DNA from: Acidobacteriota bacterium
GTDB taxonomy: Bacteria; Acidobacteriota; Vicinamibacteria; Vicinamibacterales; SCN-69-37
Reading direction: 5' to 3'
Assembly (NCBI GenBank): GCA_020853395.1
Contig: JADYYY010000010.1
Span: forward strand, 62,001-126,000
Length of the DNA stretch: 64,000 nt
Positions 43,043-56,478 of this stretch are shown one piece after another. The position numbers and the translations under genes were made by a program. Position 1 is the first letter of the stretch, and each line of letters opens with the position of its first letter. Under the pieces are notes generated by a model. That model was not told the origin of the DNA, did not search any database, and saw only the letters and a list, made by a program, of their open reading frames with translations.

Positions 43043-43074
43043 CCTGATCGCGGGGCGCACGCCCCGCGATCGGG
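43043..43074 (-). terminator. Perfect long hairpin downstream of ppdK
   Basis: GATCGCGGGGCG, a CA loop, then the exact complement, extended by three more pairs (one G-T) to about 15 base pairs. It lies in the 122-base gap between the ppdK stop and the corA start, 39 bases after ppdK. There is no T-tract, so it may act as a transcript 3' end or stabilising structure and not as a classical intrinsic terminator. Confidence 0.55.
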
Positions 43075-43112
43075 AGCCGGGCCGCCCGCGCGCGGACGGC
43101 GGCTCGACGCCA

Positions 43113-45905
<2,793 letters not shown>

Positions 45906-45913
45906 CTGCCTCT

Positions 45914-48163
45914 CTACTCCGATGCCACGATCTCCGAGATGTCACCCAGCCGCAGGATCAACGTTTCCAGCCGCTTCAACAGCCGTAGCCGCGCCTGCCG
46001 CAGCCGCATATCATCGCTCATCACGAACACCTCTTCAAAGAAGCGGGCGACGACCGGCTCGAACTGGGAGGCTTCGACGTAGGCTTCGCGGAACCTGGTG
46101 CCGCTCGACACCGCGCGCTCGATCACGCCGCGGCGGCGCTCGATCTCCTCGAGCAGCGCCCGCTCGGCGGGCTCGGTGAGCACCGTCTCGAGCGCGGGCC
46201 CGGTCCGCTCGTCGTCGGCGAACGTCTCCGGCCGGTACTCGCGCCCGATGTTGCGCACGCGCTTGAACGCCGTCGCGAGCTGGCGGAACGGGGCGGACCG
46301 CGCGAACTCCGGCAGCGCCCGCGCATTCTGCTCGAGGTCGGCGAGCGGGCGCTCGAGCGCGGCGCTCGCGTCCGGCACGGCGGCCCGCAGCGCGCTGCGC
46401 TCGGCGCCGCGCGTCTCGAGCACGTTGTGCAGCCGCTCGAACAGGAACTCGCGCAGGCTGGCCTCGCCGTCGGCCGCCGGCTCGAGCCCGCCGGCCAGGC
46501 CGGCGAACCCTTCGCGGGTCTTGGCGATCAGCGCCGCGAGCGGCGTGCGGATCCGGACGCCGGCGAGCGGCTCGGCGTCGAGCAGGATGCGCAGAATCCC
46601 GTGCGCCTGCCGCCGCAGGCCGTACGGATCGCGCGATCCGGTCGGCCGTTCGCCGGCGAGCAACAGCCCCACGAGCGTATCGAGCTTGTCGGCGAGCGCC
46701 ACGGCCGCCCACGTCACGGCGCCGCCCCCGAGGCTCGCGGTCGACGGCGCGCCGTTCGCTTCGACGGCCGTCGGCAGGTACTGGCAGTAGATCGCCTTCC
46801 ACACCGCCTCGGGCTCGCCGGCACCGCGCGCGTAGATGCCGCCCATCGTGCCCTGCAGCTCCGTGAACTCGCGCACCATGTCGGTCGCCAGATCGGCCTT
46901 GGCCAAGCGCGCCGCCCGCGCGGCATCGGCGGCCGCGTCCGGCCGTCCCAGCACGTCACGCGCAATCCAGTCGGCGAGCTGCTCGATGCGCGCCGCCTTG
47001 GCTCCGTACGATCCAAGCTGCTTGTGGAACAACACCGTCTCGAGCCGGGGCAGCCGCGCCTCGAGCGGGATCTTGCGGTCCGCGTCCCAGAAGAAGCGCG
47101 CGTCGCGCAGCCGCGCGGCGACGACGCGCTCGGCGTTCGTGCTGATCGCGCGCTCGTTGCTCGTCTGCGTGTTCGTCACCGCGAGGAACGCCGGCATCAG
47201 CGCGCCCGACGGTGCGAGCACGGGGAAGAACTTCTGATGATGAATCAGCGTCGTCGTCAGCACCTCCTCGGGCAGCTCGAGGAACTCGGCGCTGAACGCC
47301 CCGGAGACGACGGCCGGGAACTCGACGAGATCCGGCACTTCATCGAGCAGCGCTTCGGCCTGGACGCGCTGCTGCAGCATGGCACGGCCGCCGAGACGGC
47401 GCGCGTGCGCCTCGAGGTCGCGCAGGATCCGGTCGTGCCGTTCGATCCGCGAGAGCACGACGAAGTTCTCGGCGAGCTTGCGCCGGTACTCGTCGAAGCT
47501 CCGCACTTTGATCGCGCGGCCGGCGCGGCCGCTCGTCGCGAGGAACCGGTGGCCGTACGTCACGGCGCCGGACGTCACGTCCTGGACGCGCGGGCTCGAC
47601 GCGAGCGCCTGCCGCGCGATCGTGAATGGCACGACGCGGCCGCCGTACAGGAAGAGGAGCCAGCGAATCGGCCGGCCGAACACGAACTCCCCTTTCCCTT
47701 CGAGCTCGGCGTCCCAGTGCATCTGCTTCGGGAAGGCGAGGTCGCGCAGCACGCGGCCGAGAATCTCCGGCAGCACGTCGACGGTGGCCTTGCCGCGATG
47801 CCGGCGCGTGTACGAGAGGTACTTCCCTCGAGGCGTGTCGACCTGGACGAGGGCGTCGAAGTCCACCTCGAGCTTGCGCGCGAAGCCCAGCCCGGCGTTC
47901 GTCGGATGCCCCTCGGCATCGAACGCCGCCGAGACCGGCGGGCCCATCAGCGTCTCGTCGCGATCCTCCTGGCGATCGACGAGGCCCGGCACGCACGCGG
48001 CGAGCCGCCGCGGCGTCGAATGCCCTTCGATCGGCAGCTTGATCGGCAGCCCTGCCTCGGTCAGGCGCGCGTGCAGCTTCGTGGTCAACTGCTCGGTCAG
48101 GCCGGGCAGCCACGAGGCCGGCATCTCCTCGACGCCGATCTCGAGCAGCAGTTCACGATCCAT
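45914..48163 (-). CDS. glyS: Glycyl-tRNA synthetase beta subunit
   Basis: 749 residues. N-terminus [20 protein letters not shown] is the standard GlyS opening, with the B-domain segment [23 protein letters not shown] (given in parts: [20 protein letters not shown]), the HHQKFFPV motif and the C-terminal anticodon-binding region ([12 protein letters not shown]). Pairs with GlyQ as the alpha2-beta2 enzyme, which recognises tRNA-Gly. ATG 48163 overlaps the glyQ stop by 11 bases. Confidence 0.95.
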   Translation of the reverse strand: MDRELLLEIGVEEMPASWLPGLTEQLTTKLHARLTEAGLPIKLPIEGHSTPRRLAACVPGLVDRQEDRDETLMGPPVSAAFDAEGHPTNAGLGFARKLEVDFDALVQVDTPRGKYLSYTRRHRGKATVDVLPEILGRVLRDLAFPKQMHWDAELEGKGEFVFGRPIRWLLFLYGGRVVPFTIARQALASSPRVQDVTSGAVTYGHRFLATSGRAGRAIKVRSFDEYRRKLAENFVVLSRIERHDRILRDLEAHARRLGGRAMLQQRVQAEALLDEVPDLVEFPAVVSGAFSAEFLELPEEVLTTTLIHHQKFFPVLAPSGALMPAFLAVTNTQTSNERAISTNAERVVAARLRDARFFWDADRKIPLEARLPRLETVLFHKQLGSYGAKAARIEQLADWIARDVLGRPDAAADAARAARLAKADLATDMVREFTELQGTMGGIYARGAGEPEAVWKAIYCQYLPTAVEANGAPSTASLGGGAVTWAAVALADKLDTLVGLLLAGERPTGSRDPYGLRRQAHGILRILLDAEPLAGVRIRTPLAALIAKTREGFAGLAGGLEPAADGEASLREFLFERLHNVLETRGAERSALRAAVPDASAALERPLADLEQNARALPEFARSAPFRQLATAFKRVRNIGREYRPETFADDERTGPALETVLTEPAERALLEEIERRRGVIERAVSSGTRFREAYVEASQFEPVVARFFEEVFVMSDDMRLRQARLRLLKRLETLILRLGDISEIVASE

Positions 48164-49037
48164 GCTGAGCTCCCTCCGCCGCCTCGGCGCCGACCCAGGC
48201 TTTCGCGATGTCGACGGCCAACTGCCGCACGCGCAGAATGTAGGCGGTGCGTTCGGTCACACCGATGCTCCCGCTCGCGTCGAGCACGTTGAACAAGTGC
48301 GAGCACTTGAGACAGTAGTCGAGCGCCGGGAGCACGAGGCCCGAGTCGACGAGCGCGCGCGCGAAGTCGTAGTGCTTCGTGAACATCTCGCGGTGGAATT
48401 CCGCGAAGCGTCCGGGCGGCAGGTTCACCTGTCCGAAGGCGTATTTCGACTGCTCGATCTCGTCGCGCAACCGCACCTCCCGGTAGGACACGCCCGGCGC
48501 CCACTGGAGGTCGTACACGTTGTCCACCCCTTGCAGCGCCATCGCGAAGCGCTCGAGCCCGTAGGTGAGCTCCACCGAGATCGGCGAGAGATCCTGGCCG
48601 CCGGCCTGCTGGAAGTAGGTGAACTGCGTGATCTCCAGGCCGTCGTAGAGGACCTGCCACCCGATGCCCCAGGCCCCGAGCGTCGGCGACTCCCAGTTGT
48701 CCTCCTCGAAGCGGACGTCGTGCGCGCGAAGGTCGATGCCGCAGGCTTCGAGGCTCTGCAAGTAGAGGTCCTGCACGTCGTCGGGCGCCGGCTTGAGGAT
48801 CACCTGGAACTGGTGATGCTTGAAGAGCCGGTTCGGGTTCTCGCCGAATCGGCCGTCGGCCGGCCGGCGCGACGGCTGCACGTAGGCGACGTTCCAGGCC
48901 TGCGGCCCGAGCACCCGCAGGAACGTCTCCGGGTGCATCGTCCCGGCGCCCATCTCGATGTCCAGCGGCTGCTGGACCAGGCAGCCCTGCGCGGCCCAGT
49001 AGTCGGACAGCTTGCCGATCAAGTCCTGCAACGTCAC
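48153..49037 (-). CDS. glyQ: Glycyl-tRNA synthetase alpha subunit
   Basis: 294 residues, class II catalytic subunit. [21 protein letters not shown] and [16 protein letters not shown] open the catalytic core, with [20 protein letters not shown] and [10 protein letters not shown] as the motif 2 and 3 regions. GTG 49037 overlaps the recO stop as GTGA. The recO-glyQ-glyS-ppdK order resembles the recO-glyQS-(ppdK) clusters of Gram-positive and other bacteria. Confidence 0.96.
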   Translation of the reverse strand: MTLQDLIGKLSDYWAAQGCLVQQPLDIEMGAGTMHPETFLRVLGPQAWNVAYVQPSRRPADGRFGENPNRLFKHHQFQVILKPAPDDVQDLYLQSLEACGIDLRAHDVRFEEDNWESPTLGAWGIGWQVLYDGLEITQFTYFQQAGGQDLSPISVELTYGLERFAMALQGVDNVYDLQWAPGVSYREVRLRDEIEQSKYAFGQVNLPPGRFAEFHREMFTKHYDFARALVDSGLVLPALDYCLKCSHLFNVLDASGSIGVTERTAYILRVRQLAVDIAKAWVGAEAAEGAQHGS

Positions 49038-49801
49038 GATTCCGCCCTCAGTTCTTTGAGCACCCTCGCCGACCGCACCTCTTTGTCGAGGTGGAGCGCG
49101 ATGAGCGCCTGATGTGCCTGCTCCAGCTCCCGCAGCGCTCCCGCGGGAACGTCGGCCGCGCCGGCCTCGGCCGGCGTTCGCCGTCCGGCCTGCCGCAAGA
49201 ACGCCATCGCGGCGGCCGAAACGCGGCCCCCTCCGTCGGCGCAGCGGTCGCAGACGTAGGCCCGGTCGCGCGCCGCCAGCACGGCACCGGCCGCCAGGCG
49301 GCCATCGCCGCAGCGAGGACAGCGATCGACGGCCGGGTACACGCCTTCGAGCCGCAACAGCCAGTACTCGAAGTACCGCGCCAGCGCGTCCACCGACGCC
49401 GCGCCGCCGAGCGCGCCGGCGACGCCGGCCCCCAGCCGGAACAGCCGCTCGTTCGGCTGATCGTCCGGCGCCCATTCGTCGATCAGCTCCGCGAAGTACG
49501 CCGCGTGCCCGAGCATCCGGGCCCCGTCGCCACCGGTCGCGGCGTCGAGCCAGCGCAGCGGGCTGTCGTGCGGCTCGATCCGATCGAGCCGCACGAGATC
49601 ACGGCGCTCGCGCTCGAGGTACGTGACGCGGCCGCGCGTCAGCGATTCGAGCGCCGCGCCGAACCGGCGCCGCGACGCCGTCGCGTTGAGCGCCACGCCC
49701 CGCTTCTTGCCCCGGTCCTCCGTTAGGAACACCACAATCCGGTTCGCTTCGCCGTAGCGATACGAACGCAGCACCAGGGCATCAGCGACATGGACGGGCA
49801 T
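49034..49801 (-). CDS. recO: DNA repair protein RecO
   Basis: 255 residues. N-terminal OB-fold ([34 protein letters not shown]), helical middle, and a zinc finger formed by CPRCGDG and CDRCADGG. RecO loads RecA on SSB-coated DNA with RecR. ATG 49801. A -10-like TATGAT lies about 57 bases upstream on the minus strand (49858-49863) and may start the recO-glyQS-ppdK operon, but no -35 is evident. Confidence 0.93.
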   Translation of the reverse strand: MPVHVADALVLRSYRYGEANRIVVFLTEDRGKKRGVALNATASRRRFGAALESLTRGRVTYLERERRDLVRLDRIEPHDSPLRWLDAATGGDGARMLGHAAYFAELIDEWAPDDQPNERLFRLGAGVAGALGGAASVDALARYFEYWLLRLEGVYPAVDRCPRCGDGRLAAGAVLAARDRAYVCDRCADGGGRVSAAAMAFLRQAGRRTPAEAGAADVPAGALRELEQAHQALIALHLDKEVRSARVLKELRAES

Positions 49802-49895
49802 GGCATGTCAACCCGCGGCAGGGGAACGGAGGCCGCTGGCCCGCGATTTGCCCGATCATCATACCTGTAAATGCAGGATGGACGCGCGCGGCGGC

Positions 49896-51269
49896 CTATC
49901 CGTGAAGCAGGAAGCGCACGAACACCGTCGCGAGGCCGAGGAACGACAGGAACCCGAACACGTCGGTGAACGTCGTGATGAAGACCGAGGACGCGAGCGC
50001 CGGATCGACCTTCAGCGCGCGCAGCCCGAGCGGAATCATCGTGCCGGCGACGGCGGCCACGAACATGTTGATGATCATCGCGGCCATGAGGATCAGCCCG
50101 AGCGGCCAGTTGCCCCGCGTGATGACCGTGACGACGAGCGCGCCGACCACGCCGACCGCCAGGCCGTTGGCCAGCCCGACGATGCCCTCCTTGAACAGCG
50201 CCTGGCGGGCGTTGGTCCACGTCAGCTCGCCGAGCGCGAGACCGCGCACGATGACGGCGAGCGTCTGCGTCGCCGCGTTGCCGCCCATGCCGGCGACGAC
50301 GGGCATGAACGTGGCCAGCGCGACCACCTGGTTGATCGTACCTTCGAAGAACGCGACCACCGACGCGGCGAGGAACGCCGTCACGAGGTTGACGAGCAGC
50401 CAGGGCAGCCGCCGCCGCAGCGAATCGCGTGGCGGCGTGAGCACGCCATCGTCGGCCGACACGCCGGCGAGCCGGTAGACGTCCTCGGTGGCCTCGTCCT
50501 TGATGACGTCGATCACGTCGTCGACGGTGATGACGCCGACGAGCTTGTTCTCGGTGTCCACGACCGGGATGGCGAGCAGGTTGTAGGACGCCACTTGGCG
50601 CGCCACTTCTTCCTGGTCGGTGTCGGCGCGCACGCTGTAGACGTCCGACGTCATGATGCGCTTGAGCGGCGTGTCGGGCGGGACGAGGAGCAGCCGCCGG
50701 AGCGAGACGACGCCGACGAGGTGACGCCGCTCGTCCACGACGTAGAGGTAGAACACCATCTCGACGTCGCGCGCCGCCTGCAGCGCCGTGATGGCTTCGC
50801 CGGCCGTGAGGTCCTCCGGCAGGGCGAAGACGTTCGGATTCATCAGGCGGCCGGCGGTCTGCTCGTCGTACTCGAGCAGCTCGCTGACGCCGCCGCCGGG
50901 TTTCGGCCGGATCAACTCCAGGACCGCCGCCGACAGCTCCGCCGGCAGGTAGTCGATCAGCGCGGCCGCGTCGTCGGACGGAATCTCCTGCGTGAGGCGC
51001 GCGATCTCCTCGGCGGATCGCAGCGCGAGCAGCTCGGCGCCTTTCTCTGCGCCGAGCTCGCTCACGGCCTCCATCGCGAGCTTGCCGTTCTTCTCGACGA
51101 GCAGATTGAACGCGGCGTGCCGTTCCTTCTCGGGCAGCTCGGCGAAGATCTGCGCGAGGTCGGCCGGATGCTGCTTCTGGAGCAGGTTGAGCAGGTTCGG
51201 CATCGCGCCCATGCGCATCAAGCGACGCACCGACTCGAGGATGAGATCGATTCTTCGCTGGGTGGCCAT
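49896..51269 (-). CDS. mgtE: Magnesium transporter MgtE
   Basis: 457 residues. N-domain of helical repeats (HPADLAQIFAELPEKERHAAF), two CBS domains (MNPNVFALPEDLTAGEAI and MTSDVYSVRADTDQEEV, IPVVDTENKLVGVITVDDV), the connecting plug helix, and a five-helix membrane domain with GMGGNAATQTLAVIVRGLALGE, the Mg2+ pore signature (GGNAxTQ). The cytosolic domains gate the channel by sensing magnesium. A clear GAGGAG precedes ATG 51269. Probably its own unit after era. Confidence 0.95.
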   Translation of the reverse strand: MATQRRIDLILESVRRLMRMGAMPNLLNLLQKQHPADLAQIFAELPEKERHAAFNLLVEKNGKLAMEAVSELGAEKGAELLALRSAEEIARLTQEIPSDDAAALIDYLPAELSAAVLELIRPKPGGGVSELLEYDEQTAGRLMNPNVFALPEDLTAGEAITALQAARDVEMVFYLYVVDERRHLVGVVSLRRLLLVPPDTPLKRIMTSDVYSVRADTDQEEVARQVASYNLLAIPVVDTENKLVGVITVDDVIDVIKDEATEDVYRLAGVSADDGVLTPPRDSLRRRLPWLLVNLVTAFLAASVVAFFEGTINQVVALATFMPVVAGMGGNAATQTLAVIVRGLALGELTWTNARQALFKEGIVGLANGLAVGVVGALVVTVITRGNWPLGLILMAAMIINMFVAAVAGTMIPLGLRALKVDPALASSVFITTFTDVFGFLSFLGLATVFVRFLLHG

Positions 51270-51354
51270 GGCGCTCCTCGCGCGCGGACCGTCCCGTCAG
51301 ATCCGGCGGACGCCGGGACGAGAACGAGACAGACGAACCGTTATTAGTAGCACA

Positions 51355-52248
51355 CTAGCCGCGGTCTCCGAGGCCGAGTTCGTCGAGCAGACGGTCGTCG
51401 TCGCGCCATCGCTCCCGCACCTTGACGTGCAGATCGAGGAACACGCGGCCACCGAGCATCTCCTCGAGATCGTGCCGCGCCTCGGTGCCGATCCGCTTGA
51501 TCATCTCGCCGCGTTCGCCGACGACGATCGGCTTCTGCGAGTCGTGATCGACCAGGATCGACGCGTAGATCCGCGTGAGCGCGCCCTCCGCCTCCGGCTC
51601 CTCGAACCGGTCGACGATGACGGCCGTGGAATAGGGCAGCTCGTCGCGCGTGTGCCGCAGCACCTTCTCCCGAATCAGCTCGGCGGCCAGCACGCGCTGC
51701 GTCTGATCGGTCAGGTACTCCTCGGGGTAGAGCGGTGGTGCCTCGGGCAAGTGCCGCACGATCTCGCCTTCGAGCGCCTCGACGCCGTCGCCGGTGAGCG
51801 CCGAGATCGGCACGATGGCCGCGAACACGCCGGTGGCGCCGTAGCGTTCGAGGATCGGCAGCAGGCGTGGCTTGCGGACGAGATCCACTTTGTTCAGCGC
51901 CAGCACTGCGGGGGTCTTGGCCCGGCCGATGAGGTCGAGCACGAACTGGTCGCCGCGTCCCGTCGGCAGGCTGGCGTCCACGACGAGCACGACCAGGTCC
52001 ACGTCGCGCAGCGTGCTCGTGGCCGTCGCCACCATCCGGCGGTTCATCCGGTGCATCGGCTTGTGGATGCCGGGCGTGTCGATGAAGACGAGCTGCGCGC
52101 CGGGCACGTTGCGCACGCCGAGAATCCGGTGGCGCGTGGTCTGCGGCTTGTCGGACACGATCGCGAGCTTCTGCCCCGCGAAGCGGTTCAGGAGGGTGGA
52201 CTTGCCGGCGTTCGGACGGCCGAGCAGGGCGACGAGCCCGCTTCTCAC
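51355..52248 (-). CDS. era: GTPase Era
   Basis: 297 residues. G1 GRPNAGKSTLLN, G2 region KPQTTRHRILG, G3 DTPGIHKP, G4 NKVDL, G5 SALTGDG, then the KH RNA-binding domain (VVGERGEMIKRIGTEARHDLE). Era binds the 3' end of 16S rNA precursor during 30S assembly. GTG 52248 overlaps the corC stop as GTGA. Last of the phoH-ybeY-corC-era run, a widespread ribosome-maturation gene order. Confidence 0.97.
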   Translation of the reverse strand: MRSGLVALLGRPNAGKSTLLNRFAGQKLAIVSDKPQTTRHRILGVRNVPGAQLVFIDTPGIHKPMHRMNRRMVATATSTLRDVDLVVLVVDASLPTGRGDQFVLDLIGRAKTPAVLALNKVDLVRKPRLLPILERYGATGVFAAIVPISALTGDGVEALEGEIVRHLPEAPPLYPEEYLTDQTQRVLAAELIREKVLRHTRDELPYSTAVIVDRFEEPEAEGALTRIYASILVDHDSQKPIVVGERGEMIKRIGTEARHDLEEMLGGRVFLDLHVKVRERWRDDDRLLDELGLGDRG

Positions 52249-53474
52249 GGCGTCACGTCCGCCGGCGAGGGCTGCCGTCGGCGGACCCGCACCTTGTGGA
52301 TGCGCCGCCGCTCCGCCTCCAACACCTCCACCTCGAGGCCGTCGGCGTCGACGCGCTCACCGACGGCCGGCACGCGCCCGGCCCGCGCCAGCACGTAACC
52401 GCCGACCGTCTCGAAGCCGCCGTCCTCGATCTCGATGCCGAGCCGGTCGGTCATCTCGCCGATCCCGACCTTGCCGCTGAACACGTACGCGTCCTCGCCC
52501 TCGCGGACGATCGGCTCGGCGTCGCTGTCGTACTCGTCGCGGATCTCGCCGACGAGCTCCTCGACCACGTCCTCGACGGTGACGAGGCCGGCCGTCCCGC
52601 CGTACTCGTCCACCACCATCGCGAGCTGGAAGCGCCCCTGCCGGAACTCGCGCAGCAGGTCGGCCACGCGCTTCGTCTCCGGCACGAACGCCGCCGGACG
52701 CATCATCTCGCTGACCGGGCGGCTGCCGTCGGGCTCGGCCGTCATCTGGATGAGATCCTTCACGACGACGAGCCCGACGATGTTGTCGAGGTTGTCGGTG
52801 TAGACCGGCAACCGCGAGTACTCCTGCTCGCGGACGAGCTGCCGCAGCTCGTCGATCGTCGCGTCGGCCTTGATCGCGACGATGTCGGGACGCGGCGTCA
52901 TCACCTCACGGACGAGCGTCTGGCCGAAGTCGACCACCGATCGAAGCAGTTGGCTCTGTTCGCCCGGCTCCTGGGCGCCGCCGTCGGCCGGCGCGTGCGC
53001 ATCGTCGGTCTGGCCGTCACCGGCGCCACCGCCGTTCGTCACGCGCGGCGTGCCCATCCAACTGATCACGAGCATCGTCAACGGCGCGACGACGTTGGCC
53101 GCCGCGGTGAAGGCCGGCAGCAGCATCTCGAGCACGCGTTCCGGCGCGCGCCGGACGATGAGCGTGGGGATGATCTGTCCAACGCCCACGGCGATGCCCG
53201 CTCCCGACGCCAGCAGCACGAGCCACCCGGGAAATCCGGGAGGGACCTTCTGCGCCAGCAGCGTGACGATCAGCGCGAGCAGCACGCCGCGCATCGATCG
53301 CGCCGGCACGAAGAAGCGCAGCGGGTCCTCGAGATAGGCCGCCAGGGCCTCGTTGTGGATCGCGCGCTCGGCCTCGAGCCGCTGAGGCAGGCGCATCAGC
53401 AGCCCGAACGCCGTCTCCACGAGCGCGAAGAACAGCAGCCCGCTCGACGCCAGGAGGACGAGAATCGGAATCAT
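52245..53474 (-). CDS. CNNM/CorC-type hemolysin family transporter protein
   Basis: 409 residues. N-terminal DUF21/CNNM membrane domain with about four hydrophobic helices, a Gly/Asp/Ala-rich linker (about residues 148-170), a CBS pair (VVDFGQTLVREVMTPRPDIV, MMRPAAFVPETKRVADLL, FQLAMVVDEYGGTAGLVTVE) and a C-terminal CorC_HlyC domain (GGFETVGGYVLARAGRVP). Family members transport Mg2+ or Co2+. ATG 53474 overlaps the ybeY stop as ATGA. Confidence 0.9.
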   Translation of the reverse strand: MIPILVLLASSGLLFFALVETAFGLLMRLPQRLEAERAIHNEALAAYLEDPLRFFVPARSMRGVLLALIVTLLAQKVPPGFPGWLVLLASGAGIAVGVGQIIPTLIVRRAPERVLEMLLPAFTAAANVVAPLTMLVISWMGTPRVTNGGGAGDGQTDDAHAPADGGAQEPGEQSQLLRSVVDFGQTLVREVMTPRPDIVAIKADATIDELRQLVREQEYSRLPVYTDNLDNIVGLVVVKDLIQMTAEPDGSRPVSEMMRPAAFVPETKRVADLLREFRQGRFQLAMVVDEYGGTAGLVTVEDVVEELVGEIRDEYDSDAEPIVREGEDAYVFSGKVGIGEMTDRLGIEIEDGGFETVGGYVLARAGRVPAVGERVDADGLEVEVLEAERRRIHKVRVRRRQPSPADVTP

Positions 53475-53967
53475 CGCGGTGGCCGAGGCGTCCGGCCGAT
53501 CAGACCCGCCGGCAAACCGGCGCGCCGGCGCAATCGTTCTTCCAGCCGGCGCATCGTACCCCGATCCCGCTCGTGATCGTAGCCCAACAGGTGCAGCAGG
53601 CCGTGGAGAGCGAGCACCCTCAGCTCGACGGCCAGCGGGTGCCCGTACGCTCTGGCCTGCGCACGCGCGACGCCCACGGCGATCGCCAGCTCGCCCAGGA
53701 CGCCCTCACGCTCGGGCGCGGCGAACGCTGCGTCGGCGGGAAACGACAGGACGTCGGTCGGCGCCGCTTTGCCGCGGAACCTCCGGTTGAGGCGGCGCAT
53801 GTGCGCGTCGGACACGAGCGCGACGACGACCTCACCCCGGGCGGAGGCGGGCGCCGCCCGCGCCAGCCACTCGCCGAGGCCCGCCGCCGCGCGCGATCGC
53901 GGCCGGCCGACGATGATCACGCGCAGGTCCGCCCGGCGGCGACGGCCCGGCCTGGCTGCCGGCGTCA

Positions 53968-53968
<1 letters not shown>
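53471..53968 (-). CDS. ybeY: Endoribonuclease YbeY (16S rRNA maturation)
   Basis: 165 residues. The metal-binding motif is HGLLHLLGYDHERD (consensus HGxLHLxGYDH), and TDVLSFPAD is the second family signature. Takes part in 16S rRNA 3'-end processing and ribosome quality control. The first 30 residues are Arg-rich and may be non-essential. ATG 53968 overlaps the phoH stop by one base. Confidence 0.95.
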
Positions 53969-54924
<956 letters not shown>

Positions 54925-54997
54925 TCCTCGGCTACAGACTAGCACGCGCCCGGACGCCGGGCGGCGCACCACCTCGCCGGGTTCGAGCCATGTCCGG

Positions 54998-55891
54998 TCA
55001 TCGCCACAACCATGCGGCGCCGCGGACGCCGCTCGCGTCGCCGTACTTCGACGGCACGAACCGGGTGGCCACGGTATCCGAGAACACCCAGGTTCCCCAG
55101 AGCTTGGGGACGTCCGTGTAGATCGAGGCAATCCGCGAGAGCCCCCCGCCGACCACGATCACGTCGGGATCGAGCAGGTTGATGACGGTCGCGAGCGACT
55201 TGGCGAGGCGACGCGTCCAGGCCTCGAGTGACGCGCGCGCCAGCGGCTCGCCGCGCGCCGCGCGCTCCACGATCTGCTCGCCCGGCACCTCGCCACCGCC
55301 CCGCCGGCGGTAATCGGCCGACAGGCCGGGGCCCGACAGGAACGTCTCGATGCAGCCATCCAGGCCGCAGTAGCACGCCGGCCCGGGGCGTTCTTCCGCG
55401 TCCGGCCACGGCAAGGGGTTGTGTCCCCACTCGCCCGCGATCGCGTTCGGACCGGTGAGCACGCGGCCGTGGACGGCCACCCCGCCGCCGGTGCCGGTGC
55501 CGAGGATTACGGCGAACACCACGTCCGCTCCGGCCGCGGCGCCGTCGGTGGCCTCGGAGACGGCGAGACAGTTGGCATCGTTGGCGAGCCGCACTTCACG
55601 GCCGACGGCGATGTCGAGATCCTGTTTCAGCGGACGGCCGTTCAGCCACGTGGAGTTGGCGTTCTTGATCAGGCCGGTGGCCGGAGAAATCGCGCCAGGA
55701 ATGCCGACGCCGACCGTGCACGTCTGCTCTACGGCCTGCTCGCCCTCGCGCACGAGACCGGCGATCGCCGCCACCGTCGCGTCGTAGTCGTGCCGCGGCG
55801 TGGGAACCCGACGCTCCCAGCGCACCTGGCCATCGGCACCGAGCACGACGGCCGCGATCTTCGTGCCGCCGAGATCAACGCCCAGCAGCAT
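54998..55891 (-). CDS. ROK family sugar kinase
   Basis: 297 residues. ATP-binding [13 protein letters not shown] at the N-terminus, VGVGIPGAI, the sugar-binding [12 protein letters not shown] with catalytic Asp, GTGTGGGV and the zinc-binding ROK signature [10 protein letters not shown] followed by [15 protein letters not shown]. Probably a glucokinase, fructokinase or N-acetylglucosamine kinase; specificity cannot be told. ATG 55891 has no Shine-Dalgarno, because repeat array B starts at the base next to it. Confidence 0.9.
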   Translation of the reverse strand: MLLGVDLGGTKIAAVVLGADGQVRWERRVPTPRHDYDATVAAIAGLVREGEQAVEQTCTVGVGIPGAISPATGLIKNANSTWLNGRPLKQDLDIAVGREVRLANDANCLAVSEATDGAAAGADVVFAVILGTGTGGGVAVHGRVLTGPNAIAGEWGHNPLPWPDAEERPGPACYCGLDGCIETFLSGPGLSADYRRRGGGEVPGEQIVERAARGEPLARASLEAWTRRLAKSLATVINLLDPDVIVVGGGLSRIASIYTDVPKLWGTWVFSDTVATRFVPSKYGDASGVRGAAWLWR

Positions 55892-56040
55892 GATTCGGGT
55901 ACGACGGGGACGACCGGTACGACGGGTACGACAGGTCCAAGGAACGAACTGACGCAGTCATCTTCTTCGACGGGGACGGCAGCTTCGGCGGGCACGACAG
56001 GTTCAAGGGAGATGCCGGAACGGTCATCGTCTTGTTCGTA
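55892..56040 (+). repeat. Tandem repeat array B, next to the ROK kinase start
   Basis: Same layout and orientation as array A next to hpt: four 9-mers (GGTACGACN or close variants), then an exact core GGAACGAACTGACGCAGTC at 55941-55959, TCTTCTTC, more degenerate units, and a badly decayed second core at 56007-56025. The core spacing is 66 bases, as in array A. Between 56041 and 56116 I see no further clear unit and no gene. Confidence 0.8.
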
Positions 56041-56116
56041 TTCCGACGGCACGATAGACGGCGGCACGCGCGGGTGCTGCGGTTGGCGTGCGCAGGGTGT
56101 GACGCAAGCTCCAGAG

Positions 56117-56478
56117 TCAAGTTGATAGCGTCAGCTCGTTCCCCGAACCTGTCGCGCCGGTCGTGCTCATCGTGCGTGCCCGTATCCTTCGTGTCCGTCG
56201 CACCCCAAACAACAGCTGCGTCAGTTCTTTCCTCGGACTCCTCGTACCGGTCGCACGCCTCGTCCCCATCGGGCGAAAAAAAATCGACAGCGTCAATCCG
56301 TTCCTTTGACCTGCCGTACCCATCGTACCAATCGCACCGGTCGCACCCGCCGACACTGAGTGCGTCAGCTCGTTCTTGGACTCGTCGTGTCGGCCGTACG
56401 CGTCGTTCCCGCCGCACGAAGAAGTTGACAGCGTCAGTCCGTTCCTCGGACCCGTCGTACCTGTCGTACCCGTCGAAC
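56117..56478 (-). repeat. Tandem repeat array C, inverted, next to the aspS stop
   Basis: On the minus strand, starting beside the aspS stop: three 9-mers, GGTCCGAGGAACG, then five diverged cores. Plus-strand positions of the cores are 56427-56445, 56358-56376, 56286-56304, 56214-56232 and 56124-56142, spaced 69, 72, 72 and 90 bases. An open frame runs through all of them from ATG 56482 (ATGA overlap with the aspS stop) to TGA 56117, 121 codons. It would encode Gly-Thr-Thr runs and a repeated RNELT-like motif. All other frames are also largely open, so I do not call it a gene. Confidence 0.75.
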
